A DNA stretch of 57,425 nucleotides from contig JASLXG010000008.1 in NCBI GenBank assembly GCA_030740435.1, positions 1-57,425 of the forward strand. The letters are read 5' to 3'. Position 1 is the first letter of the stretch, and each line of letters opens with the position of its first letter. A program made the translations under genes and the position numbers. Below the pieces are notes generated by a model that saw only the letters and a program-made list of their open reading frames with translations, made no database searches and was not told where the DNA came from. Origin of the DNA: Alphaproteobacteria bacterium (GTDB taxonomy: Bacteria; Pseudomonadota; Alphaproteobacteria; UBA2966). Positions 32,751-42,754 of the stretch are shown one piece after another.

Positions 32751-34148
32751 GTGGACGCCAGAGTCGAATCCGTGCCCGCGGCAGCGCTTTCCCAGACCGT
32801 TCTCGAAGCCATCGGCGAGAACGTCTTTCGCTGCTACCAGTGCGTCAAATGCTCGTCCGGCTGCCCCTTGGCGGCGCACTTCGACCTGACCCCGAACCAG
32901 GTCATGCGTTCGCTGCAACTGGGATTGCCGGACGTGCTGGAAAGCCGCGCCATCTGGCTTTGTGCCTCGTGCCACACCTGCGCCACGCGGTGTCCGCAGG
33001 AGATCGACGTCACCGCCGTGATGGATACGCTGCGCCAGGAGGCAAAAAAGCGCGGCATCGCCCCGGCGATCCCCGAGATCGCCCACTTCAACGACATCTT
33101 CCTGGCCAACATCAAGCTCTTCGGCCGGGTCTTCGAGGTCGGCCTGATGGGGCTTTTGAACCTGCGCCTGGGCCAGCCGTTCCGGCACCTGGACCTGGCC
33201 TGGCAGATGCTCAAGCGCCGCCGCCTGGGGTTTTTGCCCAAATTCGTGCGCCCGGCCAGGAAGGCCAAACCCGCCACCGGCAAACAAGCCGTCGCCTACT
33301 TCCCGGGCTGCGCCCTGGAGGGCTCGTCGGCGGAATACGACCGCACGGCGAGGCGCGTGGCAAAGCAGCTCGGGATCGACCTGGTCGAGCCGCCAGGCTG
33401 GACCTGTTGTGGCTCCAGCCCGGCCCACGCCAGCGACCACACCCTGGCCACGGTGCTGCCCATGCGTACCATCGCCACGGTCGAAAAGATGGGCGTCGAC
33501 ACCATTACCTCGCCCTGCTCGTCTTGCTTTGCCAGGCTCAAGACGGCCGAGCACGAGGTGACCAGCGACCAGCGCGCGGCGGCCGCAGCCGAAGCCGAGA
33601 CCGGCTACACCTACCAGGGCGGCGTCAGCGTCGAGCACCTGATCGACACGCTTTACCGAAAGGCCGGACTCGACGCCATCGCGGCCCAGGTGTCCAAGCC
33701 GCTCGAGGGCCTGAAAGTGGCCTGTTACTATGGCTGCCTGATCACCCGGCCGGCCAAGCTGACCGGCGCTGCGCACTACGAATACCCGCAGCAAATGGAC
33801 GAGCTAATGCGGGCCTTGGGGGCCGAGCCCGTGGACTGGTCGTTCAAGACCGAATGCTGCGGCAATTCGCTGAGTCTGACCCAGACCGAGGTGGCCACGG
33901 AGCTCTCGGGGCGTGTGGTGCGCAATGCCCAGGACTGCGGCGCCGAGGCCGTCGTCACCATGTGCCCCATGTGCCACCTGAATTTGGATGCCCGCCAGCC
34001 CGAGATGAGGCTCGAAGCGCCGGTTCCCATCCTGCATGCCACGCAGTTGATGCTGCTGGCCTTCGGCAGCGACGAGGGGACGGCCGAGCTTTCGAAGAAC
34101 ATCACCGACCCGCGGCCGCTGCTAGATGCCAAAGGGGTGTTAGGATAG
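32751..34148 (+). CDS. hdrCB: HdrC-HdrB fusion (heterodisulfide reductase-like)
   Basis: This protein of about 465 residues begins with an HdrC part holding two [4Fe-4S] motifs, CYQCVKCSSGCP (28-39) and CASCHTCATRCP (71-82). It continues as HdrB with two CCG domains: PGCALEGSS, CCGSSPA and CSSC in the first, YGCLITRPA, CCGNSLSL and CPMC in the second. In methanogens these bind noncubane clusters. No heme or membrane helix is seen, so the complex is soluble. The GTG at 32751 is preferred (GGGGG nine bases ahead); a TTG at 32745 overlaps the metF stop. It is the last gene of the complex. Confidence 0.88.
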   Translation: MDARVESVPAAALSQTVLEAIGENVFRCYQCVKCSSGCPLAAHFDLTPNQVMRSLQLGLPDVLESRAIWLCASCHTCATRCPQEIDVTAVMDTLRQEAKKRGIAPAIPEIAHFNDIFLANIKLFGRVFEVGLMGLLNLRLGQPFRHLDLAWQMLKRRRLGFLPKFVRPARKAKPATGKQAVAYFPGCALEGSSAEYDRTARRVAKQLGIDLVEPPGWTCCGSSPAHASDHTLATVLPMRTIATVEKMGVDTITSPCSSCFARLKTAEHEVTSDQRAAAAAEAETGYTYQGGVSVEHLIDTLYRKAGLDAIAAQVSKPLEGLKVACYYGCLITRPAKLTGAAHYEYPQQMDELMRALGAEPVDWSFKTECCGNSLSLTQTEVATELSGRVVRNAQDCGAEAVVTMCPMCHLNLDARQPEMRLEAPVPILHATQLMLLAFGSDEGTAELSKNITDPRPLLDAKGVLG

Positions 34149-34181
34149 CGACTTGCGTCACGGCGGCATGAGGCGGGACGA

Positions 34182-34739
34182 ATGAAAATCAACATGGGCT
34201 GCAGCACGCGCAAGCTCGAGGGCTATGTCAACCTCGACGGCGAGGACACCTTCGCGCCCGACGTGGTGCACGACCTGGAAAGCTTTCCCTGGCCCTTCGA
34301 CGACAACGCCGCCGAGGAAGTGGTGTTCAACCACGTGCTGGAACACCTAGGCGAGACCTCGAAGGTCTTCCTCGGTATCATGTCCGAGCTCTACCGAATT
34401 TGCGCGCCCAGCGCCCAGGTGGTGATCAAGGTGCCGCACCCGCGCCACGACGACTTCATCAACGACCCCACGCATGTGCGGCCGGTGACGCCGGAGATGC
34501 TGGCGCTTTTCGATCTCGAGCTGAACCGCGAGTGGCAGTAAAAGGGCGGCGCCAATTCCAAGCTGGCCATGGCGCTGGGCGTCGACTTCTCGATCGAACA
34601 GGTGGCCATCGTGCCCGAGAAGGTCTACCAGGAGAAACTCGACGCCGGCGAGCTCACCCTGCAACAGATCGCCAACATCGCCCGCAAGGACCTCAACGTC
34701 ATCCGCGAGACCATCATCCTGCTCAGGGCGCGAAAGTAG
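34182..34739 (+). pseudogene. SAM-dependent methyltransferase-like protein interrupted by an in-frame TAA
   Basis: From an ATG at 34182 a frame of 119 residues reads KINMGCSTRKLEGYVNLD and has the acidic VFNHVLEHL motif of small class I methyltransferases, as found in polysaccharide and cell-surface enzymes. It stops at TAA (34539-34541) after NREWQ. The same frame then continues for 65 codons (KGGANSKLAMALGVDF to LLRARK) to a TAG at 34739, and that tail looks protein-like. One substitution, for example CAA or GAA to TAA, explains the break. An intact product would be about 185 residues. The first part may still be translated alone. Confidence 0.7.
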
Positions 34740-34759
34740 GGGCTGGGGGCGGCGCTGCT

Positions 34760-35443
34760 TTAGGCCCGGCGCCTCTGGGCCTCGGTGACCGCGTCGTTCT
34801 CCAGGCCGGCGATCATGTCGCTGACCAGGCCGGCCAGGGTGCGGGCCAGGTATTCGGCTTCGAACTGGCGCAGGTTCCAGCCCCGGAGCGGCAGGAAGGC
34901 ATCGAGAAAGACGACGACGTTGGCCACCAGGACGACGCGGTCGTCGTCGGCCGAGAGCTCAAAGAAATGGTCGATGCCCGCGGCCACGCTGTCGACCAGG
35001 GCGGCGTCGCGGCCCAGCACCTCGGCCAGGTCGTCCCGGGCCATGTCGCCGGCGGTGCGGTAGGTAAGCTGGATGGCCTTCTTGTTCTCGGTCCAGGCGA
35101 AGCTGAAGAAATCGACCAGATAGGCCTCGAAGCTCTCGAAATCCGCGGGCTCGCAGGGCTCGCCATCGCCTTCGGGCCGCTCGGGATGGTGCATGCGGTA
35201 GAGCAGGCGGCGCAGGATGTCGTCCTTGTTCTGGACGTAGTCGTAGAGGCTGGCCTGGTTGGTACCCGAACGGGCACAGATATCGCGGATGGTGGTGCGG
35301 TGATAGCCCTTCTCGATAAAGAGCTCGAGCGCGGCATCGAGGATTTGCCCCCGGCGTTCCCGCACCAGGGCCCGGTTGCGGATGCGCTTGACGCGCGCGA
35401 TACCCAGGTCGTGTCGCTTCTCGATCTCGCTGTTCGTTGTCAC
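34760..35443 (-). CDS. TetR/AcrR-family transcriptional regulator
   Basis: This 227-residue protein has a TetR DNA-binding domain: ILDAALELFIEKGYHRTTIRDICARSG with the helix-turn-helix continuing in ASLYDYVQNKDDIL, at about residues 33-75. The remainder is an all-helical ligand-binding and dimer domain. The GTG at 35443 has GGGGG ahead of it; a TTG at 35473 would overlap the livG stop. It follows the liv genes on the same strand and may regulate them or fatty-acid genes nearby. The ligand is unknown. Confidence 0.88.
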   Translation of the reverse strand: MTTNSEIEKRHDLGIARVKRIRNRALVRERRGQILDAALELFIEKGYHRTTIRDICARSGTNQASLYDYVQNKDDILRRLLYRMHHPERPEGDGEPCEPADFESFEAYLVDFFSFAWTENKKAIQLTYRTAGDMARDDLAEVLGRDAALVDSVAAGIDHFFELSADDDRVVLVANVVVFLDAFLPLRGWNLRQFEAEYLARTLAGLVSDMIAGLENDAVTEAQRRRA

Positions 35444-35469
35444 GGCTCTGTTCCCCCCGGCTGCGGGCC

Positions 35470-36224
<755 letters not shown>

Positions 36225-36228
<4 letters not shown>

Positions 36229-37586
36229 GGAGAAGCCGCTCCCTCTTTAACCGCAGCCTCGTCCTCGACGGTCTCGATTGTCGCCTCGGGCGCTGCCTTG
36301 ACGGCTGCGCCCAGCGTCGGATTGGCTTCGGTCCAGGCCGCCATCAAGCCGGGCATCAAGCGGCGCATGCCGAAAATGCCGAGCCCGACCATGATCGCGA
36401 AAGCCAACCAGGGCACCACGGAATCGACGTTCATGGTGATGAAAAACAAACTGGTTTCGCGCTCCGTCGCCGCGGTCAGTTTCATGAAATGCCCAAGTTC
36501 GAGAAAACCGACCACGCCGAACACGAACAACAGCCCCGGCACCGCCATCAAGGCATAGGGCTGGAAGAGCAGCTTCAGCCGGCCGTTCTGGTAGGCCGGC
36601 AGGTGCATCATCATGATGCCGGTGAGGCCCGCCGGAACGAAGGACACCGTGAGCAGGAAGATGATGGCGACGTAAAATACCCAGATCTCGGTGTAGTTGC
36701 TCATCACGGTCTGCAGGAAGGTATAGAAGATGGCGCCGACGATGGGGCCGATGAAGAAGCCGATGCCGCCGATGTAGGCCCATAGCAGGACACCGAACGA
36801 GGTCACCACGTTTAGCGTCTCTTCGGTCAGGATCTCGTAGGCAATGGCGAATGAGCCGCCGGCCACGCCGGCGAAGAAGCCGGCGCCACAGAACGACATC
36901 CAGCGCACGGCGCGCTGGCTGTAGCCGACGAACTCGGCCCGTTCGGAGTTGTCGCGCACGGCGTTGGCCATGCGCCCGGCCGGGGTACGCGAGAAGCGGT
37001 GCATGAAATAAATCGCGATGGCCACCCAGATGGCGACGATGTAGTAGACCTCGATCTCCGAGGCATAGTCGAAGCTCAACAGATTGGGGCCCATGGTGCG
37101 GTCGCCGCTGATGCCTTCCTCGCCGCCGAAGAAGGCGACGAAAATCAGCGACGAGGCGGCCACCAACTCGGCGATGCCCATCGAGATCATGGCGAAAACG
37201 GTACCGGCGCGCCGCGTCGAGAAGCTGCCGATGATAATGGCGATGAGCAGACCGAAAAGGCCGCCGATCAGAGGCAGCAGCGGGATCGGCAGCGGGATCA
37301 CGCCTTCCTCGATGAAGTTCATGAAGTGCATGGCCAGGAAGCCGCCCATGCCGAAGTAAACGGCATGGCCGAACGACAGCATGCCGCCCTGGCCCAGCAT
37401 CATGTTGTAACTGAGCGCAAAGATCACGGCGATGCCCATCTGGGTCATCACCGCGAGCGCAAAGATGTTCAGTTGGAAGACAAAGGGCAACGCCGCCAGC
37501 ACGGCCAGGACCACGCCCCAGGATATCAGCCGGCGCCGCTTGGCTTGGGCGTACTGGGCCCGGCGGGCAGCGGTCAGCGCGCTCAT
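36225..37586 (-). CDS. livM: Liv-type ABC transporter permease with extended C-terminus (LivM)
   Basis: This 453-residue permease shows the LivM core: NIFALAVMTQMGIAVIFALSYNMMLGQGGMLSFG near residues 27-60 and a GFFIGPIVGAIF stretch. After the core it has an extra region with about two more hydrophobic helices (LMAVPGLLFVFGVVGFL and VVPWLAFAIMVGLGIFG) and an acidic soluble tail rich in Ala, Glu and Val (ETVEDEAAVKEG). Most LivM proteins are shorter. Permeases of this family move branched-chain amino acids, amides, urea or other small solutes; the substrate is unknown. It overlaps livH and livG by four bases each. Confidence 0.9.
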
Positions 37587-38533
37587 GTCTCACGCGTCCC
37601 GAATAGGCCGGTGGGCCGGAAGATCAGGATCACCACCAGCATGATGTAGGGAATCAAAGGACCGATTTGCGGCAACGTCATAGTCCACAGATCCGAGAGC
37701 AAATGGTCCTGGGGAAAGGCCACGCCCAGCAGGGCGAGGAAGTCGGCCACCGAGGCGTTGATGGAAACGGCGAAGGTCTGCACGATGCCGATGATCAGCG
37801 AGGCCACGAAGGCACCGGTCAGCGAGCCCAGGCCGCCAAAGACGACGATGACGAAAACGATGGTGCCGAGATCGAAGGCCATGCCCGGGTAGGTGCCCAT
37901 GACCGGGCCGGCGATGGCACCGGCTATGCCGGCCAGCCCGGCGCCGACACCGAAGGTCATCATGAAGACGAAGGGCACGTTATGGCCCAGCATCGAGAGC
38001 ATGGCGGGGTATTCGATGGCTGCTTTGATGATCAGGCCCACCCGGGTGCGCGCCAGTACTGTCAGGAGGCAGACGAAAATGGCAATCGAGAGCACCAGCA
38101 TGAAGCCCTTGTAGGCCGGGAATTCGGTACCGAAGAGAACGAACAGCGGGCCCTCGAGGGACGCGGGCGGGTTATAGGGAAGCTGGTCCTTGCCCCAGAT
38201 GAACTGCACGACCTCTTCCAGCAGGAAGGCCACGCCGAAGGTGAAGATCAGTTCCACCACGTGGCCGAACTTGTGCACGTTGCGCAAGCCGTAGCGTTCG
38301 ATCATGGCCCCGAGGAAGCCGACGATCAGGGGCGCCAACACCAGTCCGGGCCAGTAGCCCATGTATTTGGAGATGGTATAGCCCAAATAGCCCCCCAGCA
38401 TGTAGAGGCCGGCGTGGGCCAGATTGAGCACACCCATCATGCTGAAGATCAGCGTCAGGCCGCTCGCCAGCATGAACAACAGGAGGCCGTAAACCAGCCC
38501 GTTGAGCATGGAAAAGAACGTGATTTCCATCAT
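37583..38533 (-). CDS. livH: Liv-type ABC transporter permease (LivH)
   Basis: This inner-membrane permease of about 316 residues has the LivH start NGLVYGLLLFMLASGLTLIF followed by MMGVLNLAHAGLYMLGGY, the conserved EAA-like loop RTRVGLIIKAAIEYPAMLSMLGHNV, and a GLAGIAGAIAGPV motif. The ATG at 38533 is preferred over an upstream reading because AGGAA lies eight bases before it; an ATG three bases later is also possible. It forms the channel with LivM, whose start overlaps its stop. Confidence 0.9.
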   Translation of the reverse strand: MMEITFFSMLNGLVYGLLLFMLASGLTLIFSMMGVLNLAHAGLYMLGGYLGYTISKYMGYWPGLVLAPLIVGFLGAMIERYGLRNVHKFGHVVELIFTFGVAFLLEEVVQFIWGKDQLPYNPPASLEGPLFVLFGTEFPAYKGFMLVLSIAIFVCLLTVLARTRVGLIIKAAIEYPAMLSMLGHNVPFVFMMTFGVGAGLAGIAGAIAGPVMGTYPGMAFDLGTIVFVIVVFGGLGSLTGAFVASLIIGIVQTFAVSINASVADFLALLGVAFPQDHLLSDLWTMTLPQIGPLIPYIMLVVILIFRPTGLFGTRET

Positions 38534-38676
38534 CTCTGGGGTTCCTGGAGAAGGATGGTGCAGGCGACCATGCAGGCTGCCGGCAAAGGCGCGCAAGGGG
38601 CCGGCCGGCAGCTCGGGATGGGGCTGACGGCCGGCCTTGCGCAATTACGCGGGAAAAGACCCTGGGACTTGTGGAC

Positions 38677-39927
38677 CTAGGATGAGGGCCGCTTCATCTT
38701 GCAGGAATGCCCGATGGCCGCCTTTTCCAAGGATACCGAGGATTCGGTGTAGAGACCGAAGCCTGAGCCGTCCAAGTCCCACTTGATGTTCTCGTTGGTA
38801 TGAACGCTGATCTGAATCGGCATCAGCGCCTGGTGGTCGCCCTTGCGCATGACCACCTTGTCGCCGGCCAGGGTCCTGTGCTCCATGCCCTCGAAGGCCA
38901 TTGCCACCTTGAAAGGATCGGCACTGCCCGCCGTCTCGACGGCGGCCGCGAACATGCGCAGCGCATAGATGATGCGCGCCTGCGACAGATCCTTCTTGGG
39001 GTACTTGGCCTTGTAGGCGCCGACGTAGTCGTCATATGCCTTGGTCACTGTGGGGTTCGAGTGCCCTTCGCTGACCAGCCGGATGCGGCCCTTGCCGCTG
39101 GGGCCGATGGCTGCCGTGATACCGGTGCCGGCGGCGTAGTAGGTATAGAACTGGACATTCAGGCCGGCGCTACCCGCGGCCTTGGCCAGGTTGACCATGT
39201 CGGCACCCCAGTTGCCGGTGATCACGGCCTGGGCGCCCGACGCCTTGATCTTGGTGATGTAGGGCGTGAAATCCTTGACCTTGCCGATGGGGTGAAGCTC
39301 GTTGCCGACGATCTTGATGTTGCTCTTCTCGCCCAGGTACTTGACGGCGGCCGCGGCCACGGCTTTGCCGAAGGAATAGTCCTGGCCGATGATGTAGATC
39401 TTGTCGATGCCTTTATTGGCGACGATGACGTCGGTGAGCGCATTCATCTTCATGTCGGCGTTGGCGTCGAAGCGGAAGTGCCAGAAATTGCATTTCTTGT
39501 TGGTCAGCGCCGGGTCGACCGCCGAATAGTTCATGAACAACACGCGCTTGCCGGGATTGCGCTTGTTGTGCTTGCGCACGGCATCGGTGAGGGCGTTGGC
39601 GACGCCCGAGGAGTTGCCCTGGGCGATGAAGTTGATGCCCTGGCCAATGACGTTCTTGAGCTGGATCAGGCTTTCCTTGGGGCTGATCTTGTTGTCGAAG
39701 CCGACCACCTCGATCATGCGCCCGCCCAGCAACCCGCCCTTGGAGTTGACGAAGGTGTCGGCGGCGAAGCGCCACTCCCTGAGGCCGTTCTCGCCGACCG
39801 CCGAGAAGGGGCCGGACAGCGGATCGATGAAGCCGATCTTGATGGGCTCGGCGGCCCAGGCCGAGGCGGCCAACAGGGCGCCGGTGGCGGCCGTGGCAAC
39901 CGTTAGTCCCAGTTTGTGAAACTGCAT
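38677..39927 (-). CDS. livK: Periplasmic substrate-binding protein of a Liv-type ABC transporter
   Basis: This 416-residue protein has a signal peptide MQFHKLGLTVATAATGALL ending near AWA-AEP and a type I periplasmic binding fold opening with IKIGFIDPLSGPFSAVGENG. It binds the solute and delivers it to LivHM. The ATG at 39927 was chosen because it starts the signal peptide. The family includes leucine/isoleucine/valine, amide and aromatic-acid binding proteins; the ligand is not known. It is the first gene of the liv operon, with its promoter in the 180-base gap before it. Confidence 0.9.
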   Translation of the reverse strand: MQFHKLGLTVATAATGALLAASAWAAEPIKIGFIDPLSGPFSAVGENGLREWRFAADTFVNSKGGLLGGRMIEVVGFDNKISPKESLIQLKNVIGQGINFIAQGNSSGVANALTDAVRKHNKRNPGKRVLFMNYSAVDPALTNKKCNFWHFRFDANADMKMNALTDVIVANKGIDKIYIIGQDYSFGKAVAAAAVKYLGEKSNIKIVGNELHPIGKVKDFTPYITKIKASGAQAVITGNWGADMVNLAKAAGSAGLNVQFYTYYAAGTGITAAIGPSGKGRIRLVSEGHSNPTVTKAYDDYVGAYKAKYPKKDLSQARIIYALRMFAAAVETAGSADPFKVAMAFEGMEHRTLAGDKVVMRKGDHQALMPIQISVHTNENIKWDLDGSGFGLYTESSVSLEKAAIGHSCKMKRPSS

Positions 39928-40107
39928 GGCATTCTCCCTATGGGGGGGTGTGGGTTTCGTATGTTTTTTGCACCCGGCGACACGGACAGCGAACCCAACG
40001 CCTAGGCGTCGAACACCGTCAAGTACCGCCAAATCACCCTGATTGATGTCTGGCTGACAACCGTCAGTTTGTCCGTGGGAAAATCGCTTGTCAACCGAAG
40101 TGCGGCA

Positions 40108-41367
40108 CTAGAAGGTCGCGAACCCCTTGGGCCAGAGCTGGACCCCGATTACCTGCCACTCGTGATAGAGTTTCTTTGGAAGTTTATAAGGCTGACATTT
40201 GGCAAAGGCCTTGATCGCGGCGTCATGAACGATCTCCCAGCCCACTGCTTTTTTGCGCTTATTGGCCTGCATGTCGGCCATCTCCAGGTATCCGTTTTCG
40301 TCCAACTGCAGGCGGTATTGTAGTAACGGCGTGGAATCCCCGGTGCCCCTCGGTTGGTTGTCCCAGCAGCGACTAAATCGCGTGTGGAAGGATCGTTTTA
40401 CCGGGGGCGACATCTTCCCCTTGCGATACCTGAGGCGCAGGCCGTCTTTTGACCTGAAATTCTTGATTTGCTGAGCCTTGATCGTTGGCGCCTTGCCCTG
40501 CTTCGCCTTGATCCGGATTTTCGCGACCTGCCGCAGGCCTTGGGGACTGAACGCCACGTCCATCTCCTTCCAGCCATCGTAGTCCGCCAGCGGCAGCTCA
40601 TAAGGCTGGCAGTCGGCGATGGCCGCCAGACCACGGCTCCTGATGACCTTGTAAAGGTGCGAGGCTTGTTCCTTGCGGCTGTGGCTGCTGCGTCGTCTGG
40701 GGTCGCGGGCCAGGAAGCCGTTGGTCTTGAGTTTGACGCGGTAGATGATTAGCGGCGTATTGGCCTGGCCGGCGCTGGAGATGGGCTGCCAGCATTGGCC
40801 GGCCAGGCGCAGAAAGGCCAAGTAAGGCGGTTCGGATTGATCCCTGGCGGCGGGAGCCGGGGCCGGGGCCGGATGAGGGGCCGGCGGCCCCTTCATGGCA
40901 CCGCCTGCCACGGCACCGGCCAGCGCCGCGGCCTGGCCGGCGGTCTGTTCGAAAGCCTGGCGCAGGCGCACCAGCAGGGGCTCCATGCCGGCCTCGCCGG
41001 CGTCCCGGTAGAACTCCTTGCGGGCCACTTGGCCGTCGCCGTCGTAATCGAAATTCTTGATGAAGACCCGCGCCCCCAACGGCCCGCCGATGACGCTGGC
41101 CAGCAGGCGGTCGGCGGCGCTCGATTCCGCCGGCGGGCGGTGTTGGCCGCCGATGGCAAAGCGGAAGAAGCGCGTGATCTCGGCTACCGTCAGGCGACCG
41201 TCGGCGTTTATGTCGACGAAAGTCCAGAGCGCCCCCTCGCAGCCCGCCTTGTCGGCCTGGCAAGCGGCCGAGATGCGCTCGAATTCGGCCCCCGGGTCAG
41301 CCCCCCGGGCCGGCGCACCGGGGACGAGCAAAAGAATGCCAAAAAAGCTGAGGGCCAGGATGCGCAC
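40108..41367 (-). CDS. Secreted EF-hand protein with two TolA/TonB-C-like repeats
   Basis: This 419-residue protein has a signal peptide (ILALSFFGILLLVPGAPARG-A) and two EF-hand calcium loops, DINADGRLTVAE (52-63) and DYDGDGQVARKE (107-118). A Pro/Ala hinge (PPAPHPAPAPAPAA, 161-174) leads to two related copies, near 192-277 and 334-416. Each copy has CW, then TPL-YR-L--NG, a variable loop, C-QPY-LP---Y--W and P-G. The copies look like TolA/TonB C-terminal folds, suggesting a periplasmic binding role with possible calcium dependence. No specific function is known. It lies between liv and MFS genes. Confidence 0.75.
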   Translation of the reverse strand: MRILALSFFGILLLVPGAPARGADPGAEFERISAACQADKAGCEGALWTFVDINADGRLTVAEITRFFRFAIGGQHRPPAESSAADRLLASVIGGPLGARVFIKNFDYDGDGQVARKEFYRDAGEAGMEPLLVRLRQAFEQTAGQAAALAGAVAGGAMKGPPAPHPAPAPAPAARDQSEPPYLAFLRLAGQCWQPISSAGQANTPLIIYRVKLKTNGFLARDPRRRSSHSRKEQASHLYKVIRSRGLAAIADCQPYELPLADYDGWKEMDVAFSPQGLRQVAKIRIKAKQGKAPTIKAQQIKNFRSKDGLRLRYRKGKMSPPVKRSFHTRFSRCWDNQPRGTGDSTPLLQYRLQLDENGYLEMADMQANKRKKAVGWEIVHDAAIKAFAKCQPYKLPKKLYHEWQVIGVQLWPKGFATF

Positions 41368-41482
41368 GGTGGGTCGGGTTTCCTTGAATGGGCCGGAAAC
41401 CCAGGGTACGTCCGATCGACCTCGGCTGTCGATCTATCGAATTGCTGGCCGCATGCGGGCGATTGGCGTAGGGTGTTGGTTC

Positions 41483-42751
41483 ATGAACAGCGTGCGAGCT
41501 TCCCTCTTTGCCGCCGTGCAACGGCGGTTTTTCTTTGGCTGGGCGGTTCTGGCCGTCGCCGCCGTCAGCTTTTTCGCCAGCGGTCCCGGCCAGTCCCACA
41601 CCTTCAGCGTCTTCATCGAACCCCTGAGCCGGGACCTGGGCATGGCCCAGACCTCGATCGCCTCGGCTTATGCCATCGCCACCCTGGTGGCGGCCTTGGG
41701 CCTGCCGCGCATGGGCGGGCTGGTGGATCGTTATGGCGTCTGGCGGGTGATGCTGGTGGTGTCCGTGCTGCTGGGTTTGGCCTGTGTCGCTTTCGGCACC
41801 GTCAGCGGTGGCATCACCCTGGCGCTGGGTTTTGCCGCGCTGCGCTTTCTCGGCCAAGGCTCGCTGATGCTGTTTTGCGCCAACCTGGTGGCTCAGTGGT
41901 TCCACCGGAAGCGCGGCTTCGCCATGAGCATCATGGCGCTCGGCTTCTCGGCCTCGATGGCGCTGCATCCGCCGTTGGTGCAGTGGCTGGTCGACAGCGT
42001 CGGTTGGCGCCAGGCCTGGCTCTGGCTCGGCATCATGACCTGGGCCATTCTGCTGCCGCTGGTCCTGCTGCTGGTCCACAACAAGCCCGAGGACTGCGGC
42101 CTGTTGCCCGATGGCGATGCGCCCGAGACGGCGGCGGGGGAGGAATCGGCCGCCGCCGTGGCCGGCTTGACGCTCAAGCAGGCCATACGCACAGGGGCCT
42201 TCTGGATCATTTCAGTCAGCCTGTTCACCCCGGCGGCGCTGGTCACGGCGCTGTTTTTCTTCCAGGTCTCGATCTTTCAGTCCCAGGGGCTGAGCCAGCA
42301 GATGGCGGCCCAGATCTTCACCGTCTCGGGGGTCATGATGGTGCTGGCGATACCCGTCTTCGGCCGCATCCTCGACCGCTTTCCCACGCAATACGTGTTT
42401 GCCGGGGCGCTGGTGTTGCTGTCGCTGACGATGCTCACCGCCTCGCTGGTCGATAACATCGTCACGGCGCTGATCTACGGGGCGCTATTTGGCGCCAACA
42501 ACGCCACCAACATCACCTTCTTCAGCTACATTTGGGCGCGCTATTTCGGCCGCAAGCACCTGGGCTCGGTGCAGGGCGCCGGCCAGATGATCGGCGTCGT
42601 CGGCGCCTCGGTGGGGCCGCTGCCCTTCGGCCTGGCCTTCGACCTCAGCGGCAGCTACATCGCCACCTTGCAGATCCTGGCCCTGGTGCCGCTGGGCTGC
42701 TCCGTACTGGCGTTATTTCTGCGTACGCCGTCGTGGGATGTCGAGGATTAG
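41483..42751 (+). CDS. Major facilitator superfamily transporter
   Basis: This 422-residue protein has the 12-helix pattern of MFS permeases, opening with the RRFFFGWAVLAVAAVSFFA segment common in the monocarboxylate/oxalate-formate-type group. The RMGGLVDRYGVWRVM loop between helices 2 and 3 is the MFS signature, and a second copy (FGRILDRFPTQYVF) appears in the C-terminal half. It diverges from the EF-hand gene. The substrate cannot be inferred beyond an organic anion being plausible, given the neighbouring acyl-CoA genes. Confidence 0.88.
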   Translation: MNSVRASLFAAVQRRFFFGWAVLAVAAVSFFASGPGQSHTFSVFIEPLSRDLGMAQTSIASAYAIATLVAALGLPRMGGLVDRYGVWRVMLVVSVLLGLACVAFGTVSGGITLALGFAALRFLGQGSLMLFCANLVAQWFHRKRGFAMSIMALGFSASMALHPPLVQWLVDSVGWRQAWLWLGIMTWAILLPLVLLLVHNKPEDCGLLPDGDAPETAAGEESAAAVAGLTLKQAIRTGAFWIISVSLFTPAALVTALFFFQVSIFQSQGLSQQMAAQIFTVSGVMMVLAIPVFGRILDRFPTQYVFAGALVLLSLTMLTASLVDNIVTALIYGALFGANNATNITFFSYIWARYFGRKHLGSVQGAGQMIGVVGASVGPLPFGLAFDLSGSYIATLQILALVPLGCSVLALFLRTPSWDVED

Positions 42752-42754
42752 CCC

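Noticed and set aside
31031-34148. Selenocysteine use in HdrB or MetV (in-frame TGA)
   Set aside because: All expected cluster positions are encoded by ordinary Cys codons and no internal TGA was found.
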